Positions 1 to 8,572 of a DNA stretch of 39,189 nucleotides are shown here, one piece after another. The stretch spans positions 1-39,189 of the forward strand of contig CADCUR010000055.1 of NCBI GenBank assembly GCA_902805935.1, in the 5' to 3' direction. Origin of the DNA: an uncultured Pyrinomonadaceae bacterium (GTDB lineage: Bacteria; Acidobacteriota; Blastocatellia; Pyrinomonadales; Pyrinomonadaceae). A program made the position numbers and the translations under genes. The notes beneath the pieces are model-generated. The model saw only the letters and a program-made list of their open reading frames with translations. It was not told where the DNA came from and made no database searches. How positions within the stretch are numbered: the first letter of the stretch is position 1; the number at the start of each line of letters is the position of its first letter.

Positions 1-128
1 ACACCGCACAATTTATACTCCAGCCTAGAGCGAAAAGTCAATAATGATTTGATTTTACGGGCGTTTTGTTTTATCTTTGCGGTCGCGCAAGCTATGCGGT
101 GGAAATTTTTACACCGATTGGAGAATTT

Positions 129-1082
129 ATGGCGAAATTACTTGACCGGGTTCGCGCTCTGATGCGAATGCGGAATTATAGCTATGAAACCGAGAAACGA
201 TATGTTTATTGGATTCGCCGTTACATTGGCTTTCACAACATCAGAAATCCGGTTGAGATGAGCGTGCCGGAGGTCGAGGCGTTTTTGTCGCATATCGCGG
301 TCGAAGGCAGAGTTTCAGCTTCAACGCAAAATCAAGCACTTGCTGCGCTGCTTTTTCTTTACCGCGACGTTCTCGGCGTGGATTTGCCTTGGCTCGAAAA
401 ATTTACGCCGGCTAAGAAATCTGATTATGTTCCGGTCGTTCTAACAAAAGATGAAGTAAAACAAATTCTCGGACATTTGAAGGGAACGAACCGGTTAATC
501 GCCGACTTGCTCTACGGCGCGGGTCTGCGTCTAATCGAGGCTTTGCGGCTGCGCGTCAAAGATTTGGATTTCGGATTCAAACAGATAATTGTCCGCAGCG
601 GTAAAGGCGGCAAAGACCGTTTTACAATTTTGCCAACGAAGTTAATCGAACCGCTGCAGGAGCAACTGCGAATTGCCCGAAAATTACACGAAGCGGATTT
701 GCGGCGTGGGCTTGGGCGAGTCGAGATGCCGTTCGCGTTCGAAAGAAAATATCCGAATGCCCAGACCGAATGGGGCTGGCAATTTGTTTTCCCCTCGAGC
801 AAGTTGAGCGTCAACGCGCGCAGCGGCAATATGGGCAGGCATCACGTTTCGGCTTCGAGTCTGCAAAAGCCGTTCAAGGACGCGGTGCGGAAAAGCCGCG
901 TCCCGAAGAACGCCAGCCCGCACGCGCTTCGCCATTCGTTTGCCACGCATCTTTTGCAGGACGGCTACGACATCCGCACGATTCAGGATTTACTGGGACA
1001 CAAGGAAATTTCGACGACGATGATTTACACGCACGTTCTGCAAAACAACCGGCTCGGCGTGCGAAGCCCGATTGATGCTTAA
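129..1082 (+). CDS. Integron integrase-type tyrosine recombinase (IntI-like)
   Basis: Site-specific tyrosine recombinase of 317 aa. The tyrosine-recombinase catalytic set is visible: R134 in [12 protein letters not shown], lysines K159/K162 in GKGGKDR, H265 and R268 in PHALRH, H291 in LLGHKEIS and nucleophile Y300 in TMIYTHV. The stretch between the lysine and H265 (about 200-250) contains [20 protein letters not shown] and [18 protein letters not shown]. It closely resembles the extra helix region that separates integron integrases from XerC/D, and the C-terminus GVRSPIDA also fits IntI. The ORF track opens at a TTG (66). ATG 129 is preferred because GGAG lies 5 nt upstream and the SAM-like N-terminal domain begins there. 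The stop is 5 bp from the stop of the convergent gene. In integrons attI and cassettes lie upstream of intI on the opposite side, so they would be outside the window. No attC-like site is seen in bases 1-128. Confidence 0.88.
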   Translation: MAKLLDRVRALMRMRNYSYETEKRYVYWIRRYIGFHNIRNPVEMSVPEVEAFLSHIAVEGRVSASTQNQALAALLFLYRDVLGVDLPWLEKFTPAKKSDYVPVVLTKDEVKQILGHLKGTNRLIADLLYGAGLRLIEALRLRVKDLDFGFKQIIVRSGKGGKDRFTILPTKLIEPLQEQLRIARKLHEADLRRGLGRVEMPFAFERKYPNAQTEWGWQFVFPSSKLSVNARSGNMGRHHVSASSLQKPFKDAVRKSRVPKNASPHALRHSFATHLLQDGYDIRTIQDLLGHKEISTTMIYTHVLQNNRLGVRSPIDA

Positions 1083-1087
1083 AAATT

Positions 1088-3559
1088 TTAACTGACTGTT
1101 TTGGCTTCGGCTTTGTCCGGCTGGTGCGAATGATTAACGGCTTCATCCTCGACTTCGCCGCCGCGACTGATGGGAATTTCCGATGGATTGTCATAGCGCT
1201 GCAAACCGCGTTCTTCGGACTCTGCTTCAGCGGATTGAATCAATGTGCGGATTGAATTCGGCGGCGTGTAGCCCGGATAATCTACACGCGAATGATAAAT
1301 CGCCACCAAAGACTTAATCATCACTTCGCGGATTTGCGTCAGTTCGCGCAAGGTTAAATCGCACTCGTCGAGTTGGTCGTCCGCCAAAATCGCGTCAATG
1401 ATTTTCGTCACGATAAAGCGTATGTTTTCCGGCGTCGGCTCGCTCAAAGAACGCGCCGCCGCTTCGCAACTGTCGGCAATCATCATAATCGCCGCTTCTT
1501 TGAATTGCGGTTTCGGTCCCGGATAACGAAAATCATTTTCCGCGATTTCCTCGCCTTCACGGGCTTCCGCCTGCGCCTTTCGCAAAAAATAATGCAGCGT
1601 TCTGGTGCCGTGATGCTGCGGAATAAAATCAATAATGCGCTGCGGCAAGCCCATTTCCCTGCCCAATTTTACGCCGTAGGTGACGTGGCTGATAATGATC
1701 TTCGCGCTCTGCGCCGGTTTCAGACGGTCGTGCGGATTTTTGCCCAACTGGTTCTCGACGAAATGTTCGGGCGCGGCGGCTTTGCCGATATCGTGATAGA
1801 GCGCGCCAAGCCGTGCCAAGAGCGCGTTGGCGCCGACGGCGCGGCAGGCGTCTTCGGCTAATTGCCCGACGGCGTGCGAATGCTGATTCGTTCCAGGTGC
1901 GCGCAGTGCGAGTTGTCCGAGCGCGGGCAAATCGGCGTTCGATAATTCCAACAATTTTACATCGGTTAAAATGCCGAACGAATTTTCGCAGAGCGGCAGA
2001 AAAACCGCCGTCACCGCCGCCGTAATCAAACCGCTCGCCAAACCGCAACTCACTGCCAGCGCGACCGTGTTCAGAATAAACGGCTGCTGCGTGTAGCCGA
2101 GCAGGGCGACTGCCGCCGCCGCGCTCGCCAAACCGACCAGCGCGCCCGCCGTCGTGACCGATTGACGCGAGCGGTAGCGCCCGATGCCGTAAACAGCCAC
2201 CGCCGAAGTGATTGCCGTGTAAATTACGAATTCCAAACTTTTCGGCGCGAGCAGTCCGGCGACGAGCGATAAAAAAAGCCCTGTGAAAAGCGCCGTTCGC
2301 CGGTCGGCGAGCAGCGTCATCAAAAGACTTCCGAAAGCAAACGGAATCGCCAGCGCCCACAGCGTCGGGTCATTCAGCGGAGCTTTGACGTTCTGCGCCG
2401 CAGTAAACTCGGCGAGACGAAAAAACACCGCCATCAAAGCCGTCTGCGCTAAAACGATAAAACCGAAAAGTGCAAAGGTTTTTCGCTCGGACAAAACCAG
2501 ACGCGGCATAACTCCGCGATGCTCGATGAATTTCCACGCCACCCAAAACAACGCGGAGACGAGCGCGAGCAAACCGAAAAAACGATTCAATCGGCGCGTC
2601 GAATCGCTGTAGCTGCGAATGGCGGCGATTTGCGCGAGCGCGGCGGGCGTGATCGTGTCGCCTTCGCGCACAATCGTCTGCCCGCGTTTAAGGGAAATTG
2701 TCACTGGCATCACCGTTTTCTCAATTGCCTGACGCGCGTTTTCGGTCGCCGCTGAGTCGAACACGACGCTCGGCTGAATCAGCGGCGCGAGCGCCGCATT
2801 GAACGCTTCGACTTCCGCCTCTGACAAACTTCTGATTCGCCTGAGTCCGTCCTTTAAATTGTTTCTCGCTTCGGAAAGCGCGGTCATATTGCTTTCCGGC
2901 ATTTTTACGATTGATTGCTGGTTCGGTTTTTGCCGGTCGTTGAGCGTGATTTCTTCCTGAAAATACTGCCGGTCCTGGTCGCCGTAAATCGAACCGTCGG
3001 CATTTTCGCGCAAAACTCTGGTTACTGCTTCGAGCTCGTTTGCGCTGAATTTTCGCGCCGCAAAAATTTTGCCGGCTTCCGCGCCGCCCGCGCCCGTCCA
3101 GGCGATTTGCGCCTCAGATTTTTCGTTGGCGTTCGCCTTTGAATTGGCGTTTGTCTTTGTGTTAGCGTCTGCGTTTTCACTTTTTCTGGCTAGATTTTCC
3201 CACGCCGAACGAAAGCTCTGGACGGCTTCGTCCGCGCGTTTCGATTCGTAAACGAAAATCGGCTGGACGCTCGTCCGCGCCGATTCTCTGATTCGTTCGG
3301 TTTCTTCGGCGTCGTTGACGGAAATATCGGCGGGAGAAATAACGCTTTCGCGGGCGATGTCGCCTTCCTTATACGGCTCGACGGCGGCGCGCCAAAACGG
3401 ATTGTTGATTAAAAACGTGGTCAGCGTACATAAAAAGGCAAAGCCGAGCCAAAATTTTCGCTCTTCCGACAAATTTTCAAACGGATGCGCGAAAAATCCT
3501 CGCGCACTCCGGCGAATTTCGGATAAAGGCGTTGCCAAATCTTGAAGACGCTTGCTCAT
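1088..3559 (-). CDS. 7TM-HD cyclic-di-AMP phosphodiesterase (PgpH/YqfF family)
   Basis: Membrane phosphohydrolase of 823 aa. Order of parts: a short cytoplasmic N-terminus, one membrane segment at about 36-52 (FWLGFAFLCTLTTFLI), a large extracytoplasmic 7TMR-HDED-type region to about 320, a bundle of hydrophobic helices (about 325-530), then a cytoplasmic HD domain with HSHAVGQLAEDA and the metal-binding LGALYHDIGKA. Members of this family (Listeria PgpH) hydrolyse c-di-AMP to pApA; that activity is inferred here from architecture. Length is slightly above the usual 700-ish aa, partly because of a low-complexity Asn/Ala/Lys insert in the extracytoplasmic part (ANTKTN, ANSKAN, ANEKSE). The ATG start is followed directly by a normal N-terminus; its Shine-Dalgarno is weak. 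It is downstream of hflX on the same strand and may be co-transcribed. Confidence 0.9.
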   Translation of the reverse strand: MSKRLQDLATPLSEIRRSARGFFAHPFENLSEERKFWLGFAFLCTLTTFLINNPFWRAAVEPYKEGDIARESVISPADISVNDAEETERIRESARTSVQPIFVYESKRADEAVQSFRSAWENLARKSENADANTKTNANSKANANEKSEAQIAWTGAGGAEAGKIFAARKFSANELEAVTRVLRENADGSIYGDQDRQYFQEEITLNDRQKPNQQSIVKMPESNMTALSEARNNLKDGLRRIRSLSEAEVEAFNAALAPLIQPSVVFDSAATENARQAIEKTVMPVTISLKRGQTIVREGDTITPAALAQIAAIRSYSDSTRRLNRFFGLLALVSALFWVAWKFIEHRGVMPRLVLSERKTFALFGFIVLAQTALMAVFFRLAEFTAAQNVKAPLNDPTLWALAIPFAFGSLLMTLLADRRTALFTGLFLSLVAGLLAPKSLEFVIYTAITSAVAVYGIGRYRSRQSVTTAGALVGLASAAAAVALLGYTQQPFILNTVALAVSCGLASGLITAAVTAVFLPLCENSFGILTDVKLLELSNADLPALGQLALRAPGTNQHSHAVGQLAEDACRAVGANALLARLGALYHDIGKAAAPEHFVENQLGKNPHDRLKPAQSAKIIISHVTYGVKLGREMGLPQRIIDFIPQHHGTRTLHYFLRKAQAEAREGEEIAENDFRYPGPKPQFKEAAIMMIADSCEAAARSLSEPTPENIRFIVTKIIDAILADDQLDECDLTLRELTQIREVMIKSLVAIYHSRVDYPGYTPPNSIRTLIQSAEAESEERGLQRYDNPSEIPISRGGEVEDEAVNHSHQPDKAEAKTVS
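3130..3183. repeat. 18-bp tandem repeat inside the pgpH-like gene
   Basis: Three degenerate 18-bp units (GGCGTTCGCCTTTGAATT and two relatives) read in frame on the minus strand as ANTKTN, ANSKAN and ANEKSE. They add a hydrophilic low-complexity linker to the extracytoplasmic region. The reading frame is preserved because 18 is a multiple of three. Confidence 0.7.
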
Positions 3560-3622
3560 ATCTGCGATCGGTATTTAGTTTTCGATTTTTTCGTTTGCCG
3601 GCTTGTATTGTCTTATTAAGCC

Positions 3623-3655
3623 AAAAACTAAAAACTAAAAACCAAAAACTAAACT
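3623..3655. repeat. Heptanucleotide repeat array between hflX and pgpH
   Basis: Consecutive 7-bp units AAAAACT, AAAAACT, AAAAACC, AAAAACT and a partial fifth. The last full unit overlaps the hflX stop codon (TAG at 3649-3651, minus strand), so the array starts exactly at the 3' end of the gene. See the findings for related arrays in other spacers. Confidence 0.75.
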
Positions 3656-5352
3656 GCCACAGGATGCAAATTTGAAGTCATAACTTTGCCGACGACTTCC
3701 CCGATTTTTTCCACTAAAGGTTTTAATGTTTGTGATTGAATAGCTGAAATTGCCACGCTTTCGGCTTGTTTGTCAAGCCAAAGCTGCCGCTGTAGAGATT
3801 CTAAAGAAATTTCGTCGAGCAAATCCGCTTTATTTAAAACGACCAGACGCGGGATATTGTTTAACTCAAGATCGAGCAAAATTTTATCAACCGACTCGAC
3901 GTGTGCCAATGCCTGCGGACTCGCCGCGTCAACGACGTGGACGAGCAAATCGCTGTCCGAAATTTCTTCGAGCGTAGCGCGAAAGGCGGCGACTAAAGTT
4001 TCCGGCAAATCGCGGATAAATCCGACCGTATCGTTGATGATAATTTCCTGCTCAATCGGCAGACGCAGACGGCGCGATGTCGGGTCTAAGGTGGCGAACA
4101 TTTTCTTTTCCGCGTAAACCTTGCTCTGCGTCAAAGTGTTCAGCAAAGTTGATTTTCCGGCGTTCGTGTAGCCGACTAGAGAAATAATCGGCACGTCGCG
4201 GCGCATTCTTTCCTTACGACGCTGCTGCCGCTGCTTTCGCAGATTCTCGACTTGTCGTTCGAGATGCGAGATTTTATCGCGCACGCGGCGGCGATCGGTT
4301 TCGAGCTTCGTTTCGCCCGGTCCGCGTCCGCCGATGCCGCCCGCGAGTCTGGAGAAAGCCGAATTTTGTCCCTGCATCAAACGCGGCAAAAGATATTTTA
4401 ACTGCGCGAGTTCGACTTGCAGTTTCCCTTCGCTCGATTGAGCGCGCTGGGCGAAAATATCGAGAATCAACTGCGGTCGGTCAATCACCTTCAATTCGGT
4501 CGCTTCGGACAAAGAGCGAACTTGCGTGGGCGAAAGCTCCGAGTCGAAAACGATTAAATCCGCTCCTAAACGCATCGCTCTGATCAGCAGTTCTTCTAAT
4601 TTGCCGCGTCCCAAAACGGTTTTCGGGTCAATCTTCGGGCGGCGCTGAATGATTTTGTCCAGCACAATTACGTCAGCCGACAGCGCGAGTTCTTCGAGTT
4701 CGGTCATTGATTCTTCGGCTTCGGACTGATAGCCGTCGGTTACGCCTACTAAAATCACACGGTCGCGCGTCGTCTGTTTGTTGCGCGCCGTTAGACGATT
4801 TCGCGCCATCTCGTTTTCCAAGGAATTTATCAAATTGATAAAATTCGTGTCGAGATGCGCGGGAATCGTCGGCGCTAAAAATTCGTAAGAAAGCGATTGG
4901 CTTTCGGTCTCTAATTTTTCGGCGGTCGTCGGCAGCAGATGCGCCGAATAGACGTTGTTCGGCAAACCGGTTTCGCGGTCAACCTGAATCGTCGCCATTA
5001 AATCGAGCCGCAAAAGAGCTAAGTCGGTCAAATCATCCTGCGTTAATTTTTCCCCTGAAAACTGCGTGTGAATGCAGCGCAGACCGCGAAAACGGTCGGC
5101 GGAAACGCGGGCGCGTCCGAAGTCCGGCATCTCGATGCGCTTCGCCGTGCCGACCATCACGTATTCGACTTGTCCCTTGCGGTTGATAAGGACGCCGATT
5201 TGTCTGCCCGTCTCAAAAGATATTTCCGTGAGCTGCCGTGCGAGTTCCGGCGAGACGATTTGTTCGGGCGCGACGCGCCGTGTGGCGAGCCGCTCGATGC
5301 GTTTTAACTGATTTTGTTTTAAGCCTTGCGTAAAGCCGCTGATGTTACTGAT
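3649..5352 (-). CDS. hflX: Ribosome-associated GTPase HflX (putative non-AUG start)
   Basis: HflX GTPase, a ribosome-binding factor that splits or rescues stalled and hibernating ribosomes under stress. Seen: N-terminal HflX domain (ILVGVTDGYQSEAEESM, VLGRGKLEELL, VIDRPQLILDIFAQRA), the glycine-rich GGIGGRGPGETKLETDRR, a basic coiled coil, then the G domain with G1 GYTNAGKS, G3 NDTVGF and G4 NKADLLD. The ORF track starts at GTG 5160 (503 aa). However, translation of the open frame upstream continues with SNISGFTQGLKQNQLKRIE and SPELARQLTEISFETGRQIG, running straight into VEYVMVG. This matches the conserved extra N-terminus of many HflX proteins. That frame has no ATG, GTG or TTG. A GGAGG at 5364-5368 sits 11 nt before ATC 5352, so initiation at AUC (567 aa) is proposed; GTG 5160 remains the fallback. 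Confidence 0.9.
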   Translation of the reverse strand: MSNISGFTQGLKQNQLKRIERLATRRVAPEQIVSPELARQLTEISFETGRQIGVLINRKGQVEYVMVGTAKRIEMPDFGRARVSADRFRGLRCIHTQFSGEKLTQDDLTDLALLRLDLMATIQVDRETGLPNNVYSAHLLPTTAEKLETESQSLSYEFLAPTIPAHLDTNFINLINSLENEMARNRLTARNKQTTRDRVILVGVTDGYQSEAEESMTELEELALSADVIVLDKIIQRRPKIDPKTVLGRGKLEELLIRAMRLGADLIVFDSELSPTQVRSLSEATELKVIDRPQLILDIFAQRAQSSEGKLQVELAQLKYLLPRLMQGQNSAFSRLAGGIGGRGPGETKLETDRRRVRDKISHLERQVENLRKQRQQRRKERMRRDVPIISLVGYTNAGKSTLLNTLTQSKVYAEKKMFATLDPTSRRLRLPIEQEIIINDTVGFIRDLPETLVAAFRATLEEISDSDLLVHVVDAASPQALAHVESVDKILLDLELNNIPRLVVLNKADLLDEISLESLQRQLWLDKQAESVAISAIQSQTLKPLVEKIGEVVGKVMTSNLHPVAV

Positions 5353-5363
5353 AAATCTAAAAT

Positions 5364-5392
5364 CCTCCGTAAACAGTAATCAAATTATAACA
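5364..5392 (-). promoter_or_regulatory. hflX promoter (extended -10) and Shine-Dalgarno
   Basis: On the minus strand an extended -10 element TGTTATAAT lies at 5392-5384, followed by GGAGG at 5368-5364. The predicted transcript would start near 5377, leaving a leader of about 25 nt before ATC 5352. No convincing -35 was found, which fits an extended -10 promoter. The layout supports initiation close to 5352 rather than 200 nt further in at GTG 5160. Confidence 0.55.
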
Positions 5393-5498
5393 TATTGGAG
5401 GCGATTTGCAGCGGTGACAAAGGATAAACAAGAATGAAAAAAACAAAATCCAGTAATCTTTTTGTCGGCGTCCGTCGCCGTAAATTTTCCTTTTGCGT

Positions 5499-5540
5499 AA
5501 TCTTAAACCTCAAATCTTGAATCCAGAATCTCGAATCTAT
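5499..5540. repeat. Heptanucleotide repeat array upstream of the LexA-like gene
   Basis: Six 7-bp units in phase: AATCTTA, AACCTCA, AATCTTG, AATCCAG, AATCTCG, AATCTAT. The block ends 11 bp before the start codon of the LexA-like gene, so it occupies the promoter/leader region. It could be a repeat array of the same kind as at 3623, or an operator with one site per helical half-turn. The sequence alone does not decide. Confidence 0.65.
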
Positions 5541-5551
5541 ACAATCGAGCA

Positions 5552-6169
5552 ATGCAGCCGCGCACGAAACGACAAAAGGAAGTCTTCGAATACATCAAGC
5601 AATACGTGGAAAAACACGGCTACGAGCCGTCGTACCAATTGATTGCCAGACAAATGGGAGTCAACTCGAAAGCCGGAATCGCCAAACACATCGAAGCTCT
5701 CGAAGCGCAGGGCTTGCTGGCGCGGCGTAGGGAAAACGGCAGTTTTTGGATTGATTTACGTCCCGCCGCAACTATCGCCGACGCGGTTTGCGAAGTCGAA
5801 TGGCTGATGATTCCGAAAGACGAAACCTACGTCGAAGATTGGGAAAGCCAACCGCTTTACGTGCCGAAATTTCTGCTCGGCAGCCACGACCCGGAAGATC
5901 TGCGAGCCTTTCGCGTGACGAGCGATGCGATGTTCGACCAGCATATTTGCGAAGGCGACGTTGCGCTGATTGAAAAACGCTCTTATGCGCGCGACGGCGA
6001 CATCGTTGCGGCATTGACCGGCAAACAAATCTTTCTCAAACAATTCTACCGCGACGGAGCGCACATCGAACTGCGTCCGGCAAACAACGACTACATAACT
6101 CTGAAACTTCCGGCAAACAAGGTGGAAATTTTAGGCGTTTATCGCGGACTCATCAGACCGTTTGTTTGA
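5552..6169 (+). CDS. LexA-like repressor lacking the catalytic serine
   Basis: Transcriptional repressor of 205 aa with LexA architecture. Residues 1-66 form a LexA-type winged helix (RTKRQKEVFEYIKQYVEKHG, IAKHIEALEAQGLL). Residues 115-204 form an S24 peptidase fold (CEGDVALIEKRSYARDGDIVAAL, LKQFYRDGAHIELRPAN, VEILGVYRGLIRPF). In cleavable LexA the motif is V.GDSM; here it is VTSDAM, with Ala126 (codon GCG 5927-5929) in the nucleophile position. The general-base lysine is kept (K163 in FLKQFY). The usual Ala-Gly cleavage region (G.(V/I)AAG.P) is replaced by CEVEWLMIPKDE. Self-cleavage therefore looks impossible, and this is probably not the classical SOS switch. The Shine-Dalgarno is weak, and no SOS-box palindrome was recognised upstream. 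Confidence 0.88.
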   Translation: MQPRTKRQKEVFEYIKQYVEKHGYEPSYQLIARQMGVNSKAGIAKHIEALEAQGLLARRRENGSFWIDLRPAATIADAVCEVEWLMIPKDETYVEDWESQPLYVPKFLLGSHDPEDLRAFRVTSDAMFDQHICEGDVALIEKRSYARDGDIVAALTGKQIFLKQFYRDGAHIELRPANNDYITLKLPANKVEILGVYRGLIRPFV

Positions 6170-6179
6170 AAACCTGTTT

Positions 6180-6220
6180 GGAAATTGAAAGTTCAGTTAG
6201 AAACTTTGAAGAATATTTCC
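6180..6220. terminator. Possible bidirectional terminator between lexA-like gene and helicase
   Basis: Nested complementary segments (GGAAAT with ATTTCC outside, AAAGTT with AACTTT inside) lie in the 74-bp convergent gap. The stem is AT-rich and interrupted, and there is no clean T-run, so the call is tentative. Confidence 0.35.
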
Positions 6221-6243
6221 TTATGTCAACAGAACTTTTGATC

Positions 6244-8448
6244 TCAACGGCTCTTTCTGCCTTTGCCCGCTGTTTTCTTTTTTCCCTTACCTTTTGCAGG
6301 CGCGGATGTACGGTTTGATTTCCCGGCAAACTTTCCGAAAGCCGAACCGGAAGCATTTTCAGATTTCGCTTTGCGGCGCGGACGATCTTCAGAAAAATCC
6401 GAATCGAATTTCGCGGCGCGGCGCGGTCGCTCAATCTGTTTATCAAAATCCGCCGGTTTTTTGCGGCGCGGTCGGTCTTCGGGCAAAGCGAGCGGCGAAG
6501 TCAATTTGCTTCTCGACGGAACTTTACGCGGCGGTCTATCGCCCGTTGTGTTATCGAACGGTGCGGCAAAAGTGTTTATGGGTTTCGCTTTGCGCGATGG
6601 TTTCGATTCAAACGTATTTGCCGATTTCGCATTTCGGCGCACATCATCCTCAAACCGATTAGCTAATTTGGCAACCGGGCTTTTATTTTCCGGCTGGCGA
6701 CGCGGCGGTTTCTCCCGCGCTTCGTTTCTTTGATTCGATTCGCGCGGTCGGCGCGTTTGCCGTGAAGAATCCGTCAGCGCGTCGTGCGACGAGGCGAGGC
6801 GAATGTTGGCGTTTTGTCCGCGAATGCGCGTGCTGCTCATCTGCGTCAAGACTTGCTCGACTAATTCGGAAGGCACATCAACGAATGTAAAACGGTCGTA
6901 AATATCAATCGCGCCGATAGCCTTGCCCGGCACGCCGCCTTCATTGGCGATGGCGCCGACAATATCTGCCGGACTGATACGATGACTGCGCCCGACATCA
7001 ACGAACAGCCGCGTCATATTTTCTTCGCGGAAGGAAAATTGTTCGACCTTCGGCTCGACCGGAACTTCCAGAGGCTTATCGCCCGCGCCCAAAAATGCGG
7101 CAGCGGCAGCGATTTCCGACATATCGCAGCCACTTTCTTCCGCTAATTCCTCGATTAAAGATAAGTATAAATCCAATTCTTCATCTTTGAGCGTTTTCAA
7201 GATTCGCTCTTTGAATAAATTGATGCGGCGCGAAGCGACATCGGCTTGCGTCGGCAATTTCATCGGCGGAATTTGCTGTTTGATATAGCTTTCGATGTCG
7301 CGTTTCATACGCTGCTGGCGCGGCGTGACGAAAAGAACCGCCGTCCCTGTCCGACCGGCGCGCGCCGTGCGCCCGATGCGGTGAACGTAAGATTCGGCGT
7401 CGCCCGGCATATCGTAATTGATGACCGACGCGATGCGCTCGACATCCAGCCCGCGCGCGGCAACGTCGGTCGCCACGACGATTTCGACGCGCCCGTCGCG
7501 CAGACGTTTTATCAAAGCCTCGCGCTGAGCCTGGCTCAAATCGCCGTGCATCGCTTCTGCCGCATAGCCGCGCGCCTGCAATTTATTCGTCAAAGAATCA
7601 GCGCCGATTTTCGTGCGGTGGAAAATCAAAACCGCTTCGCCCGCCGCCGTTTCCATTTCCAAAAGGCGAGTCAGCGCGTCGGTTTTCTGATTCTCGGTGA
7701 CGTTGATGTAAAACTGTTTGATGTTCGGCACGGTCATCGTTTTGCGCTCGATTTCGATGTTGACCGGATCAATCAGATACTTTTCGGCAAGCCGCCGAAT
7801 CTGGCGCGGCATCGTCGCCGAAAATAAAGCCGTCTGTCTTTCGGTCGGCGTGTGCGATAAAATCCATTCGACATCTTCCTCGAAACCCATCCGCAGCATC
7901 TCGTCGGCTTCGTCCAAAATGACCATTTTCAAACCGGATATATCAATCGTTTCGCGTCGCAAATGATCCATCACGCGTCCCGGCGTGCCGACGATAATTT
8001 GCACGCCGCTTCTTAAATGTTTGATTTGCTGCGAGATTGCCTGTCCGCCGTAAACCGGCAGCACGCGCACGCCGCCCTTAAATTTCGCGTAAGTGTGAAA
8101 CGCTTCGGCGACCTGAATCGCCAATTCGCGCGTCGGAACAAGAACCAAAACCTGCGCCTTGCGGCTCGCGGCTTCGAGTTTTTCAAGCGCCGGCAAAGCG
8201 AACGCCGCCGTTTTTCCCGTTCCCGTCTGCGCCTGCCCGACAATATCACGCCCCGTCAGCAAAACCGGAATCGTTTTTAACTGAATCGGCGACGGCGTTT
8301 CATAACCGACTTCCTTTAGCGCCCGCAACAACTCCGCGCTCAAACCAAACTGCTCAAACGGATTTTCCCGCCTCGCTTCGACTTCGGCGTTTTCATTCGT
8401 ATCCGTTTCCTCAAACGGCGTCTTTTCGATAATTTCTTCAGTCTGCAT
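6244..8448 (-). CDS. DEAD-box ATP-dependent RNA helicase (CsdA/DeaD type)
   Basis: RNA helicase of 734 aa from ATG 8448; the ORF track extends 10 codons further upstream without support, and AGAAG lies about 9 nt before ATG 8448. Motifs in order: Q motif region (TPSPIQ, about 51-56), motif I AQTGTGKT (73-80), PTREL (about 105), DEAD box (179-182), SAT (210-212), then the second RecA domain ending in HRIGRTARAGRTG. After it come a DbpA-type RNA-binding domain (TRLFVDVGRSHRISPADIVGAIANEG) and a basic low-complexity tail with repeated RPRR(K/A) units and KGKGKKK. This layout is that of DeaD/CsdA, which acts in ribosome assembly and cold adaptation. The tail diverges rapidly, as usual for this family. 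Confidence 0.95.
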   Translation of the reverse strand: MQTEEIIEKTPFEETDTNENAEVEARRENPFEQFGLSAELLRALKEVGYETPSPIQLKTIPVLLTGRDIVGQAQTGTGKTAAFALPALEKLEAASRKAQVLVLVPTRELAIQVAEAFHTYAKFKGGVRVLPVYGGQAISQQIKHLRSGVQIIVGTPGRVMDHLRRETIDISGLKMVILDEADEMLRMGFEEDVEWILSHTPTERQTALFSATMPRQIRRLAEKYLIDPVNIEIERKTMTVPNIKQFYINVTENQKTDALTRLLEMETAAGEAVLIFHRTKIGADSLTNKLQARGYAAEAMHGDLSQAQREALIKRLRDGRVEIVVATDVAARGLDVERIASVINYDMPGDAESYVHRIGRTARAGRTGTAVLFVTPRQQRMKRDIESYIKQQIPPMKLPTQADVASRRINLFKERILKTLKDEELDLYLSLIEELAEESGCDMSEIAAAAAFLGAGDKPLEVPVEPKVEQFSFREENMTRLFVDVGRSHRISPADIVGAIANEGGVPGKAIGAIDIYDRFTFVDVPSELVEQVLTQMSSTRIRGQNANIRLASSHDALTDSSRQTRRPRESNQRNEAREKPPRRQPENKSPVAKLANRFEDDVRRNAKSANTFESKPSRKAKPINTFAAPFDNTTGDRPPRKVPSRSKLTSPLALPEDRPRRKKPADFDKQIERPRRAAKFDSDFSEDRPRRKAKSENASGSAFGKFAGKSNRTSAPAKGKGKKKTAGKGRKSR

Positions 8449-8572
8449 AAATAGAATTCTTCTGATAATAAAATACAAGATTATGGATTTTCAATCAGGT
8501 ATCTTTAAATTAAAAAAGCAGCCCGCCGTCAGACTGCACTTGCTTTCAATCTTTTTTGTCGTCCGGCGCGAA

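Noticed and set aside
1-128. attI or attC site upstream of the integrase
   Set aside because: No GTTRRRY/RYYYAAC pair or attC-like palindrome was found in the short stretch available.
5393-5551. SOS box in front of the LexA-like gene
   Set aside because: Neither a CTG-N10-CAG nor a GAAC-N4-GTTC type palindrome is present; only the direct 7-bp repeats are seen.
7246-7827. 193-aa plus-strand ORF opposite the DEAD-box helicase
   Set aside because: Arg/Phe-rich shadow frame, no start signal, fully inside a well-supported gene.
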